64,000 bases of DNA, from NCBI GenBank assembly GCA_950295325.1, contig OX485805.1:7192501-7256500 (forward strand), read 5' to 3'. The translations under genes and the position numbers were made by a program. Below are positions 19,090 through 30,625 of this stretch, piece by piece. This DNA is from Polytrichum commune (taxonomy: Eukaryota > Streptophyta > Polytrichopsida > Polytrichales > Polytrichaceae). The notes under the pieces are model-generated. The model did no database searches and was not told the DNA's origin. It saw only the letters and a program-made list of their open reading frames with translations. The first letter of the stretch is position 1. Each line of letters opens with the position of its first letter.

Positions 19090-21299
19090 TTATCAATCTT
19101 TAGGGGAGTTTTTTTCTAGTAGGAGAGTTTAATGCTTGAATTAGTTCTCAACAAGGACAAGACTTCCATCTTGATGTCAATGGCATTGACGTGGTAAAGG
19201 CTTTTAAACCACAATGGTTGAGAGAGCCTAATGATATTCGCCATTACAGTGCTTTCATTCGATTCTTTAGCAGAAAATTTGTCCACCTCCAGCTTTGTGA
19301 TTCTTAATGGGGTAAATAAACGATGTCAAAGTTTTACTCGCATCTCTAGTATAGGTGGGGTTAGTGCCATATATTATCTCATAGGTGATTCCAACTCCTT
19401 TTGCAATTCTATCTCTGATTTCCTCATGGGAGATAAATGACCCAATTCATGTCGTCTCTTCTTTAAAATATGTCATACTGTAGGATTAAGTTCCCAACTT
19501 TGTCTATTCAAGGTGAAGTTCTCCATCCCTATCATAAGAAGGCAAATTGATATGTATTAAATGTCAAATATGAACTCAATTATATGCAAGGCGAGACCTA
19601 CACTTCATTAGAGGAACACGCTCGAGCTTGGTTAGACTTAATATTACGCACAACCTAACCAATCTTCTCTAAGAAACTAGGTGGCACACAAAGAGGCAGA
19701 TTGTCCAACACATGGTTCAATAGCAATTGTTGAAAGGCCCACCAACAATAGCATATGATGTTAAACTCTAGTCACTCAGTTAGTACTTCAAGAATAGCTT
19801 TCAAAAAATAATACACAAGGATTTGGGATAAGAAAGACTCTCATTTGGAGTGCAAACAAAACGAATTACATAATTTGCTAAAAAGCGACCCAACTTGTTT
19901 TGGAATAGCTTTGAAGAAAAGATGATTCTACCCTCCCATTTATGCCATAAGAAGCAGTAGATTATTGCACAAAACCATACACCTCAAGACAAAGTATCAT
20001 TGATCATATTGTCCCAAAGACTCAACTTCCAAATGGTTTTATAGAAGGGGAAATATGGGCCAATATGCAAGATCTAGCAAATTACAAGGCATGAGATATT
20101 CACAGGATTAAAACCCGAGCCTTTGGAATGGGTTGTAATTGATCTATGTGAGCCAACCACAAAGATATTTCATTTTATGGCTAGAGAAGATTTCCTAGCT
20201 TCATGGACTACCAACATTATTTAAACAATTTTCAAATCCCGTGAAAAAAAAATTCCTTGGGGAATTATAGGTCCACAATGCTTGGCACAATTCTTGGTAA
20301 GCTCTATGGCTACCCTTTCGAAAAAAATAATTAGTTGATGGGCAAAAATGAAAGGGGACATAGCGAGAGGCCAAGTAGGTTTTACGGAAGATAGATCTAC
20401 TGTGGACCCCATCCTTAGATTGCGTACTTTAATTGAACAAGAAATATTTGCACGTTGATGTCTCTATCATGTTTTGTTGAATTCAAAAGAGCTTTTAACA
20501 AAATTTCACTTGACAAGCTTTTGGGGATGTCTCCGATGTTTAGGTGTACCGCTTCATTCACACACAAGTTGTAAAAGCCATGTATATGACAGTCTACACT
20601 AAGTATGAATAAATGATGACACACATGGCGAAGTAATGTTTGACATCGGTGTTACACAAGGATGTCCCCTTTCCTTCATGCTACTTGGCATGTACATTGA
20701 TGAGCTTGAAAATAATTTGGAGGAGATCGATGGGGACTCTCCATGTTTATTTGATAGGTGATCGCCGTCCATTTTTATGATGATGATATTGTTTTTCTCT
20801 CTAAATTGGGAACAAGCCTGCAAAGAGTTTTGAACAAACTACATGAGTTTTGCACTTCTTCTAGCCTTGAAGTCAATTTATCTAGAACCAAATTCAAGAT
20901 CTTTGGCCTAAACAAAAGGGAAATCAAAACAAGAGGCATTTATCTAGATAAGGACCAAATTGAGGTAACCCACGAATATGAATATCTTGAGAATGAATTC
21001 TATTCACATGTTACTTTGAGCCATCAAGTAAAAGGCAAAGAATGGCATATATGAAAGCCTTGATGCCACTTTCAGGAAAGAAGTAGTAGTCGGAATCACA
21101 TGTTGAGAACTCAAGTCCCATTTAGTCAAGGCTTTGGTGCTTCCAACTTGCACATATGGTACTACAATTTGGGGAGGTGACTTGAAAACTCTTACAATGC
21201 AATTGAAAACAAGGCACGCTTTAGGTTGGAGTGTCCCTTATTTAACCCCATTAGAGATACATTTCCATCAATATTTGAGAATGTAGTATTAGGGAACCT
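19090..21299 (+). pseudogene. Decayed non-LTR retrotransposon (LINE): endonuclease and reverse transcriptase
   Basis: Pieces in order on the plus strand: GEFNA followed by a stop and ISSQQGQDFHLDVNG (endonuclease core, about 19118-19190); RHYSAFIRFFSR and GDSNSFCNSISDFLMGD (19240-19437); ARGQVGFTEDRSTVDPILRL (reverse transcriptase, about 20360-20430); GVTQGCPLSFMLLGMYIDEL (about 20650-20710); and FYDDDIVFLS at about 20773-20802, which replaces the usual YADD with YDDD. A C-terminal CPLFNPIRDTFPSIFENV (21229-21282) precedes the insertion of the element at 21300. Many stops and frameshifts show it is dead. Confidence 0.75.
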
Positions 21300-21941
21300 G
21301 GGTGCAAGCATGGTAAAGTGCACCAAAAAAATGCTCCAATACCCTAAAACCATCATTTTTTTGGGTCAAAGGCCTAAATGTAGTAGCAAAGTGTTGTTTG
21401 AATTGGAGTTTTTCCCATGATGACCTCTATTGTTATTTTAAATGCTCAAATGTAGAATATCAAGTTGAGATCTTCAGTGCTTATCAATGAAAGTGACGCT
21501 CAAAAGCAAATGGTTGAGTATGATTTTTGACGTAGATTTCATGACCTTAATTATTTTGAAGTTATAATTTTTTTCTTCATATTCCTTGAATTCATTATCT
21601 ACTTGAGAACATCATCACAAAATCTGTAGAAAAAAAAAAACCCATCAATTTTTTTTGTTGAATTTGTTGAATTTTTTTTTGTATTTCAAACAAATTTTAG
21701 ACAGTCACTTGTTCAATATCACCTACTTGCACAACACTTGCACCATCTTCTTCTAAAATACATAGACTTTTCTTGGAATGTTTTTTGTCATCATAAATTG
21801 CTTGGCTTTGTAGATCACCGTGTTTCTAAAATGTCTATGATTTTTTCTTCACAAGACTCAAAGTTCGTATGCAAAATTGAATCACTTTCACTTAACACTA
21901 GGCAAGGAACAGGAGCTGCCCACTTTACCGTGCTTGCACCC
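21300..21941. mobile_element. 642-bp TIR element with 4-bp target duplication
   Basis: The left end GGGTGCAAGCATGGTAAAGT is inverted at the right end (21922-21941) with one difference. ACCT flanks both ends (21296-21299 and 21942-21945). It is inserted into the LINE remnant. It has no transposase. A truncated inverted relative lies at 15145-15541. Internal A and T runs (21630-21680) are present. Confidence 0.7.
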
Positions 21942-21945
21942 ACCT

Positions 21946-22750
21946 CAAGTCTTTCTTCCAATCAGATCACATCAGTCTGTGGCTTCCCGGACCCTAAAAT
22001 TAATCTCATTGTAATACACTCTGTCTCATGGAGACGGAACTGCACTCCACCACTCTAGAGAATCAGCCAATCTGAAACCATCGTGATGTCCCATTAGCCT
22101 TTTGTCTTCCTGGACTCTAAAATCAATTTCATTTCCTTGGAGAAACATCAAATTGAACGGGGTAATACGGTCAACTGATATTATTCTAGTAATAAAACTA
22201 TCTTGGGGAAAAACGTCCTCATCAAATCCGTAGACCTGAAATCACTTAAGGAGTCAGGACGTGTCACCATAGCAGCATTGACAGAAGCCGAGTCAATCCT
22301 GGCAATACAGTGATTTGGGTTATATGGTAAGCAGAAGTACCTCTCCTGAAAATTTTAAATTGTGGTTTTGGAGATTAGGGTAACATTTGCACTCGAAGAT
22401 GCCCAGACATTAACCCTTTCTTTCTGGAGGGAACCCCACGTCGGGGCCTCTCTCATAATAAGAGAAGCCACCACGGAGTCACTTCATGTCTTCATTGGTG
22501 GCCCCACTCAGCACGAACATTTTGTGATGTTTCAGGAATAGATAGGTGCAAGTCTCATTTGACTTTCTTTTGAATTGCAGGAGAATGATGTTCTGAAGTT
22601 TTTTTTGGAAGCTCGTAGAAAGCCACTAAGACTTGAAGTACGAATCAATTTTTCATATCTAGGGTGTTGTCCATTGTCATCTTTAATAGTATGGATAACA
22701 CCCCGAACCACTTTTTCATTTTAGTTTTTAGTTATTTATTTATTTGTCTT
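21946..22750. other. Less AT-rich, low-copy-looking block
   Basis: Contains two related stretches (TTCCCGGACCCTAAAAT near 21986 and TTCCTGGACTCTAAAAT near 22107), an imperfect direct repeat. An acceptor-like TTTTGAATTGCAG ends at 22581. No frame is long enough to name. It may hold a captured gene fragment. Confidence 0.35.
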
Positions 22751-22790
22751 ATGAAATTGGCATTCAAGCTCATTGTGGAAGACACTCGTC

Positions 22791-22889
22791 ATTCCGTCAA
22801 CAAACTTTGAGCACCTCTAAATTAAGCATATGAACTCCAAATTCAATCAATTCAAATCCCCACATATGTGGAATCTATATGTATATATA

Positions 22890-22955
<66 letters not shown>

Positions 22956-23638
22956 TTTTTATCTTCATTGAACTCCCTCATCCATCCCATCATCAAAATT
23001 TAGAAAGAAAGAAAGAAAACTTTATTAGTTGCCCCTTAAACTTGAGAACTTAACCCTTCATGTTTTTCCAGACCACATTGTGGTCTCAAGCTTTGGGGTA
23101 CTACCCCCCATAAGCGCATAGTTGGAGGTCCTTTTTGAGAAGATAATTTTTTTGGGAGATTGTGGAAGGCTTACTTCATATTGGTTTTTTGGAACACAAA
23201 TTTGGGTTTATCATACTATTTATTGATCTCATGGCCAACCTCCCAACCGATGAATGATTTCCCCAAAATAATATAGCTATATTCATGAGAATTGTTGACT
23301 TTCAATCTTCAAGTGGTGTTTAGCTACAAAGGATAGTTGTTGGGAATATTTTTCTCTACTCAAAGGAAATATAATAAAATGTTGAAAGTCTATAAATCTT
23401 ATTTTCCAAAGCAATAAAATAAAATAAAATTTTAGAGATGCAAATTGTATCAGATTTGGTATGTTTATCATCAATATGATTATTTGTACATGATAAAACA
23501 TTTGAAACAAAAATGTCATGTTTGATGAACTTAATGAGAAGTTCTCAATTTTATTGGCAGATGTTGTGCACACTCTATACATATGATCATACTCTTTTTC
23601 ACATTTAAGATTTAGCTCATAAGTCTTCATAAAATGAA
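22791..23638. mobile_element. Insertion-like block absent from duplicated copy A
   Basis: The 13965 copy runs continuously where copy B is interrupted from about 22791 to 23638. AACA occurs near both edges. The block contains the GT/TA microsatellite and no recognised gene. It is either an insertion in copy B or a deletion in copy A. Confidence 0.45.
22871..22954. repeat. GT / TA microsatellite
   Basis: About 14 GT units (22892-22920) followed by about 16 AT units (22921-22952). Confidence 0.9.
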
Positions 23639-23639
23639 C

Positions 23640-24770
23640 ATCTCTTCCAAATATTTGGGTGACTTGATTTCATCTGCATTTTATGAAGTTTTGCTTAACT
23701 TTTTGCTTTGAAAATGTGTTTACAAAGCTCATGAACCTTGTGTAAAAACTCCAATTGTATGGATGTGTTCTTTGACTTTGTGTCAACAATTTTGCTTCAT
23801 GAATATTTAGTAAGGCAAGCTTACGAATCTCACCGCAAAACTCATTTTGAAAAACATAAAACCTTAGGGAAAATGAGGGCTAAACTTTCGGACCATTGGA
23901 GCTTCTCAAATTTGAGTGAAACAAAGAGATTTTCCTTTCATATCTTCATAATGGAGTTGGTTAATAACATTACTCAGCTAATGAGTTTTGTTTAGTTGCC
24001 CTTACTTCAAATTTCTTTTGAGGCATTGAGATTCCGGGCATCCGGAGGCTTTATTCTCAAAGCTAGTATGAGACTCATGACCACATCTCATCCGATGAGT
24101 AATGTTATGTTTTCACATACAAATAGTTGATCACAAAATATGTCAATGTATATGATAATAGACTAAATTACCTCGAGGATGAAAGCTCCAAGTTCATCAG
24201 AATGCACCCTCTGGCAATAAAGGATTAATACCCGTGATAGAACAACATTTCCAAGTTCATATCCATGGAAGCTTCCCAATGGAGAAACGGAGTTTCCAAC
24301 TGGACCCTTTCATACTAGTCATTCTACTTTGAATGTTTACTTCTGGGCTACCAATTGTTACTTCAAAGTCAATTCAAAGCCCCATTTTCTTTGGTCCCAT
24401 CACAGAAAGCAATATCAACAAATTTACTTGTGACAATTTGCCCACTGAGTCAATGGGTTGTATCATCCAGACAATGTGAACTCAATTTACGGCATGGAAT
24501 TGGCATGCTGTTTCCCTATATGCCACAATAAGCATGAACCACGTAAGATATCCGACATGATGAACAATATCCATAAACCCACTCAACCCCCTTACTACTA
24601 CCACTGTTATCTATAATTCAATATTCTAGTGCAACTTTTGGCTTTCAAGTTTCAAGTCCACATTGAAGCCAAGAAGGAAGGGAGGAAGGAAACATACCTA
24701 CCTCCAATCTCCACGAGCCACAGTTACATGTCAATGACTTCAGCACTAGTTTATTCATTTTGGAAATGGA
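23640..24770. repeat. Large duplicated segment, copy B
   Basis: Matches 14000-15110 in the same orientation, with small indels (for example the 13-bp ACATCAAGGGTGG at about 14511-14523 is missing near 24176). The start of the segment lies earlier, at 22755-22790, before the insertion-like block. Confidence 0.75.
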
Positions 24771-26325
24771 ATTGCCACATGTTACAATCCCAATGAATGA
24801 AACTTTTGAAATGTAGCCGTGGCACCAAAATAGATTATAATTTTAGATGCAAGGTGTAGAACATGCCATACTATTTGGTACCTTTATGCAAGTCATACTT
24901 GCTTCCAAGCAAACGAAACAAGACGGAAAAAGAAAACATAACCTTGATCTCCACAATGAGCACACTTGTCAACCCCCATCGTGGAGTATATATTATTATT
25001 ATTATTATTACTTTCATAATATAGGTATTGACTTCCAAGCACACATGACATTATTTTTGGCATAACATGCAAAACAAGGTTCAAACCCGTGATTACACAG
25101 TAGACTTGAATTCCACATCCAAATCATAGATTCTCCAAACTCTAGCAAGACCACAAAGGCAATAACTTGAAAGAAAGGAAGCATTTTGAGTCACATTGAT
25201 CGGACTTGAGTCACTTGCTCACAAGGGAAAAGGTCGTATCGCCATTGTGCAAAATGCTAACTATCCTTTATCCCAATGAGTTATGTACTATGGGACTCTT
25301 GTGGGGGAGAGCATATTTGAGTGGGGAGAATCTTAGTTGGATTCACTTTGATGAACTAGGATAAAAATGTAAGATGAAAATTTTTTATTCTTGTTCCAGC
25401 AAGTACAAATGCCTTCAACTAGGATCTAAGTATGTTTGGATTTATGCATGAACCTTGGACAATTTCAACCACCACTACGATGTACACCAGACTACAAAAC
25501 TACACAAATATGACGATTGGCAAACATTTGAAGTTGTTATTGTTGTGTTGTTGATTTTGTTATTGTCATTTGATGTTTTTGCCCCCACATACCTTATTGT
25601 TTTTGAACAAGTGATTTTTCCAAATATACTTAAATGTCAATTCTTCAATGGATGTAGCCTATTAGTGAATTAGTAGTGACCATGACACAACAACATTACA
25701 TTGCGGGGCTTTCATCCACCACCTTCCAAGCTCTAAGTCAATTGACATGTATTAATCAAAAGAGATTGATCTTACGACCCATGGGGTGGGGGGGGGGGAG
25801 GAGAGAGAAGGTACAAAGTTCCTTTATGACAAACTTGGAACTTAAGACTCTACCAACTTATAATAAGTTCACAGTAAAACAAAAAGTAGTTTATACGATT
25901 TGGGTTTACAATTGTCAAATTTAACCATTGTTACTCTACCTAGATTAGAACATCATGGACCTCATGTTTGACATAGCATGTACAGTAAATAATCATGTTC
26001 AATATTCATGGCGGTGTGGGATTACAATAAGGCTAAACGGTGTTGTGTACCCATTGCCCAAGAATCTTTACAACCTTTATATGAACACAATCGTCTGTCA
26101 AAACACTCAACTTAGTACTCATGCACGAGTCGCTTCTTCATCGGCACTTTGATCAAACTTGTGAATCGCAAGTTTGAATCCATTTTGTACTTTGGAGCCC
26201 TCCAGGGTTCATCTAAGTTATAGCTTATTGAATGCTAGGTTTTGCACTGTAATCTCTAAGAGCGTGCCCAATGGTATGGATATAGGGATGGGTAACATTA
26301 TCCCATATTATAAAGGAAGTAGGAC
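24771..26325. other. AT-rich intergenic DNA
   Basis: Holds an ATT microsatellite (24988-25011) and an 11-G run at 25788-25798. Frames at 25455-25673 and 25676-25924 have no recognisable domain. Confidence 0.4.
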
Positions 26326-26329
26326 TAGC

Positions 26330-26590
26330 AATTTCCATCCCTCCAGCCAGTGTCTGGGGAGGTTTTTGGGCATAATCGGTCAAGATCCTAGTGTTTCCAA
26401 GTGCAGCTGGTTACATTTTGTGACCTTTCGGTTTTTTCTTTCATCAATTTGAGGTATATTCTATAGATTCCTCTTAAATGATGTGGGTAATTTTCTTGAA
26501 GTCTCGAACTTCAACTGGTTATTTTCTCAAACTCAACCAGTTCATCTATAACTAGCGGTTGGATCTCCCCATTCATTGGCCCGGGCAAGG
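26330..26590. repeat. Dispersed GGGCATAATCGGTCAAGATCC repeat, copy 1
   Basis: About 250 bp, shared with 39340-39570 and 59855-60115 in the same orientation. Landmarks are TTTTTGGGCATA, TCCAAGT-CAGC-GGTTACAT, CTTCAAC-GGTTATTT and CTCAACCGGTTCATCT. No terminal repeats found. Confidence 0.75.
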
Positions 26591-26639
26591 TCCACCGTCG
26601 TCATAAGTGTTGGCAAATCATGCATAGTAAAGATCATTG

Positions 26640-27015
26640 TCCGGCATACAATCTAACCTCCCTAATATCATGCATGTGCCAACGAAAGTGCACATGATAA
26701 TAAGGAGGTATGTAGTGTTAACATGGATGCGTGATAATAGAGAATTAGTGTAGTGTGTAACAATATGAAATAACACAAAGTCAACATTGCAATAATGACG
26801 ATGATGACAACGATGAGAACATGATGCGTGCAAGCTTGTGGTTTGAATTCTTTGGTGGGTTACTTTAATGTTAAGTCTTGTGATATATGGGAGGTAAATA
26901 TGACAACAAGGAGGGAGATTTAATATGAGAACATCCGTTCCCTAAGGTTTCAAGATATAAGAGAGGGAGTGACATCAAGGAGGGTGATATTACAGTGGTT
27001 AGGGTGTATTTTGCA
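26640..27015. repeat. Dispersed repeat shared with 30118-30625, copy 1
   Basis: Matches in order: GTAGTGTTAACATGGATG, AGAATTAGT-TAG, ATTCTTTGGTGG, GAACATC-GTTCCCTA-GGTTTC and GATATTACAG. The second copy has a long (AAG)n tract between the blocks. Confidence 0.65.
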
Positions 27016-27226
27016 TCCATTAGCATGTTTTCCCTTGCAATGGCACTCTCAGGTTACACTAACCCAAGCCTCCTAAGATATGGCAAACCCCAAATTTACC
27101 ACTTTTAGCTTAAATTCGGCGTCCAAAATCCTTCAAAATCAGCAATATATAAAAAAAAAAATGGCAAATTGCCTCGAACATAATCAATTTTCGTGACGTA
27201 AGTTGTAAACGTGTCAGTTACTCATT

Positions 27227-27570
27227 CTATTGGGCCCCAACGCCATCATCGAACCCAATCGGAATAGGAATTCCCAACACAACACGGCGTTGCTTGGCGT
27301 GAAAGATGCCCTCCAGCGTCGGGCTCATCATTGACTGTCGAAAGTCATCTTTTTCCCATTTCAGAATGCTAAAATCCGACTCAACGCTTGTTGTGTTGGC
27401 GAAAGCATTTGCCAATCCACCACAAAACATTCGCAAATGATCAAAGCGTCTCTTCAGATCATCCCATCCCGTATCGAAGAACGTTGTACGATCCTGCTTA
27501 TCAATGAGGAACTTGGAGCTGGGTTCCCTCTTGTAAACTTTGATAACGAGGCGTCGTCGGCGACGAGGTT
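27227..27570 (-). pseudogene. hAT-like transposase C-terminal fragment
   Basis: Read on the minus strand, an open frame runs from about 27570 to the stop at 27227. It passes KQDRTTFFDTGWDDLKRRFD, then LANAFANTTSVESDFSILKW and FRQSMMSPTLEGIFHAKQ. The SVESDFS...L.W...R pattern with the following LEGI(F/L)H.KQ is, from memory, the C-terminal dimerisation region of hAT-type transposases. Upstream (27570-28100 on the minus strand) I find no continuation. The short length and loss of the catalytic core make it a fragment. hAT enzymes make 8-bp duplications, the size seen at the poly-G elements in this window; a direct link is not shown. Confidence 0.5.
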
Positions 27571-28133
27571 GGGTCTATGACTTTACGACTCTTCGGACAC
27601 CTAGTCATCGACAGCAGTGTCATAACAAAGAACACCTCCAATGACACGTTTGCGCAGCATTTTCAGACAAAACATTCACTTCTTATTTTCGGCGTCCAAG
27701 AAACCTTATATTATCTGAATGTGGTGTCTAAAAATAGAATGACACATTCTAGGAGGCATGCACTAACCTTAGGTTTGCCAGTGGGCCTCGATGGTGCGAT
27801 CACCACGCTGCTCATACTCTCAAGGGCAGGCACTTCTGTCGGCAACACTACAAGTAAAACTAGGAGATTTACATGATACGCCAAAGATGAAGATCACTAT
27901 ATTCGGTAATTGGAGATTTTTTCATGATTTTGAGACTACTTAAGGACATGGTTTTCAAATAAAGAACAAAGAAAACACAAATATATATTCAATGTGACTT
28001 AATTAAGCAATTCACATGGACAACATTAACCAATTTGACACAAATACATGTCATTACAATAAGAAATTGGACTAGATATTAAATCATTTGCATGTAATAT
28101 GAGACATTTGAAAGTCTCCGATTAACAAATATA

Positions 28134-28516
28134 GTGATGAAGGCAGGGGTTGCAAAGTTTGCAAGCTGCCACAACACCATCAAAGACTTGGACGAGTCCA
28201 GCAAAACTGAAGAAGATATCATCAAAGGTGCTCGGGATCTCTGTAAGCAGACGGTGGAATTCAAGCCCTTTTTTCCAAGCACTGTTGGCTGTGCTTGTGG
28301 ACCTAGGTCCTATCCTACGTACGCTTGTTGCCACCGTCAAGAGCATGGGTGCAAAAGGAAGGAGCCATGGCCTACTACCGACAGTTTGCCTGTAATTGGA
28401 GTGAAGGGCAGAGAGACAAAATGCGGGAATCTGCTCCACAACAGTGGATGACACTCCAAAGGGCACAAAAGCTGGGCCGCTTGAGGAGAGAACTTGTTGC
28501 TAAGGAGGAAGCTTAG
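28134..28516 (+). pseudogene. Myb/SANT-like fragment of the Harbinger ORF1 type
   Basis: Plus-strand translation gives FASCHNTIKDLDESSKTEED, then a positively charged tail ending WMTLQRAQKLGRLRRELVAK (one frameshift between, near 28260-28330). The S/TEEDI..GA..L pattern resembles the Myb/SANT-like ORF1 proteins of PIF/Harbinger transposons and related plant genes. It abuts the Harbinger-like element at 28516, which inserted at its 3' end. Assignment is by memory of the pattern and moderate at best. Confidence 0.4.
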
Positions 28517-30031
28517 GGCCGCTTTACACCTAGAGGCCGGGCCAATTCCCCTTGAGGCCGATTGCCTGAAATTTCAGCCCCTTTTGGGTTGGAGGCTGGC
28601 CTCAAATACACATTATGATAAGATTATAATGGGGGCCAATTTTTCAGTATGTAAAGGCTTTAGGGTCAAGAAGCTAGGCCGATTCAATAAATCTAGCATA
28701 ATCCAACGGATCTAGCATAATCTAGCATAGAGTCGTTCATATTTTCACATAATCCAATGAATATGGTTCGTTGAAAAAATCATACTTTATCTTTAAAAAG
28801 GTTAAAATTGAAATTTAACATTGGCCTCGAGGCCAAGAATTGGCCCCCATTTTGGGTACACCCAATTCAACGAGCTCGGGCCATGTCAGACTGTGCATTT
28901 TTTGATTAAAAAAATCATACCACCAAATTGGCCCGGCCTCTATGTGTAAAGGAGTTGGTGTCACGCACCTCTCTATGAGGAGTGCCTGAAACACCATGGG
29001 CACAAGGGGGACCCCGGAGTGACACCCGGGACTTGTGGCACCGTTGGTGAGAGGGTCCAAGTGATCCTAGTGTGGGGTGAGGGCCCCGGGCGTTGGGAAT
29101 GCCTCCCACCCACTAGGACTAGGAGGCACGAGGGTAAGGCCATCAGCTATGAGTAGCTTATGGCGTGTGAATTCTAGAATGCTCAAGAACACTTCAATCG
29201 GAGGTGTGAGCTGGGAGATATGGCAATTTGAGTGGGGCGTTGTCCTGGGACAGCGCCCTGGTACAGCAATGGCCTGGGAGTGGCTCCCAGGACTGCCAAG
29301 GTTTGAACAGGCATAACTTAACTTCCTCAATACTTGCCCAAATAGGGCAAGTGAGGAATCCTTCGGCATCTACGTGAAACGTAAATGACGATGAAGTGGT
29401 TGCTTGTTAGCATCAGGGATATTACAAGGAAGTTATGGTGTTCTGAAGCTGCTGGGGGCTTCTAGCCCTAACGGCTAAGGGAAAATGTCTACTTGGCCTC
29501 AACTCTTGGTAGAGAGACAAAAGGTTTCTTGACGGTGGGGTAGGAGCCCTGCTAAAAGTCCTAGAGGCTTATATGGGTGAGGTGGTGTGGCCTCACCCAC
29601 CCGAGGCCGAACGGCACGGCCTCCATGGGCATTGGCCCAATGTGAAGGCATAGTTGCCTAGTATGGTCCGGGTTGTTATAGTGTTGCTCCGGCAATGTGA
29701 TGATCAACATAAGATTGGACTTCCATGGATGGAAGTTCACATCTAAGAATCGGTTACCGATTAAAGGGTAAGTCCCGAAAGCAAAGTAGGAGGGTTGGTT
29801 CCTCTCCTATGAACTAAGGTCCGTGATATAGGGAGCTAACCATTAGCATGGCGGAATGCGAAGGGTTAGCGCTTGTGACCCTTGCTAGAAGTAAGAGTGG
29901 GCAAGATTGTTAAGCGGGCTAGCAAGGGTTGCGACAGTTGCGGCTGATTTCAGCCTATTGGCCAATTACAAGTGAGGATTTCAAGCCTCTTACACAACAA
30001 ATTGGCCCGGCCTCTAGGTGTAAAGCGGCCC
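28516..30031. mobile_element. PIF/Harbinger-like element, perfect 32-bp TIRs, TTA duplication
   Basis: The left TIR (28516-28547, beginning GGGCCGCTTTACACC) is an exact inverse of the right TIR (30000-30031, ending GGTGTAAAGCGGCCC). TTA flanks both ends (28513-28515 and 30032-30034). GGGCC ends and a TTA duplication are typical of PIF/Harbinger. A third, slightly diverged right-type end lies inside at 28929-28957, so the left 440 bp look like an older short element. The rest (28958-29999) is GC-richer and encodes no recognised transposase. Identical TIRs suggest recent movement. Confidence 0.8.
28929..28957. repeat. Internal third TIR of the Harbinger-like element
   Basis: AATTGGCCCGGCCTCTATGT and GTAAAGGAG match the right TIR with a few changes. 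This suggests a nested or tandem arrangement of two elements. Confidence 0.7.
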
Positions 30032-30117
30032 TTAGGTTGCGGCTACTTGGCCCCCCACAAATGTGGTCTTGCTAGCGTATCTATTAGCAGAGCACCCTCA
30101 ATCAATACACTCTAAAC

Positions 30118-30354
30118 TCTATAGTATCACACCTGTGGCAATCAAAGTGAACATGATATTACGGAGTTTTGTAGTGTTAACATGGATGTGTGATACTATA
30201 GAATTAGTATAGCATGTGACATTATGGAATAACAAAAAGGAGTTGTGAGGACAATTTGAATTCGTTCTCCCGTCACCTATGCTAGTGTGGTCCACTCCAC
30301 TTGGTCTTCCCAAGCAATGTGACGGACGCATGCACCAATATTCAACAAGTGGCA

Positions 30355-30385
<31 letters not shown>

Positions 30386-30625
30386 AAGAAGAAGAAGAAG
30401 AAGAAGAAGGTGACACTCCACATGTTGACACATGGCACAATGCGAGAGTGTGGGTTGACTTCTTTGGTGGTTTGCATTAAGGACAAATCTCGTGATGTAA
30501 GGAAGAGAAATGTGACAATAAGGAGTGAGATTTGAACTCCGAACATCTGTTCCCTAGGGTTTCGGGATATCAGAGAGTGTGTGACATTATGGAGGTTGAT
30601 ATTACAGAGTTTAGGGTGTATCCCT
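30118..30625. repeat. Dispersed repeat shared with 26640-27015, copy 2
   Basis: Same landmarks as copy 1, interrupted by the AAG microsatellite and about 90 bp of other sequence. Confidence 0.65.
30356..30410. repeat. AAG microsatellite
   Basis: About 18 uninterrupted AAG units. It produces poly-Leu and poly-Phe frames on the minus strand that are not genes. Confidence 0.95.

Noticed and set aside
15145-21755. One 6.6-kb MULE with 400-bp terminal inverted repeats
   Set aside because: The right-hand arm is itself a complete 642-bp element with its own short TIRs and ACCT duplication, so the left arm is better read as a truncated inverted copy.
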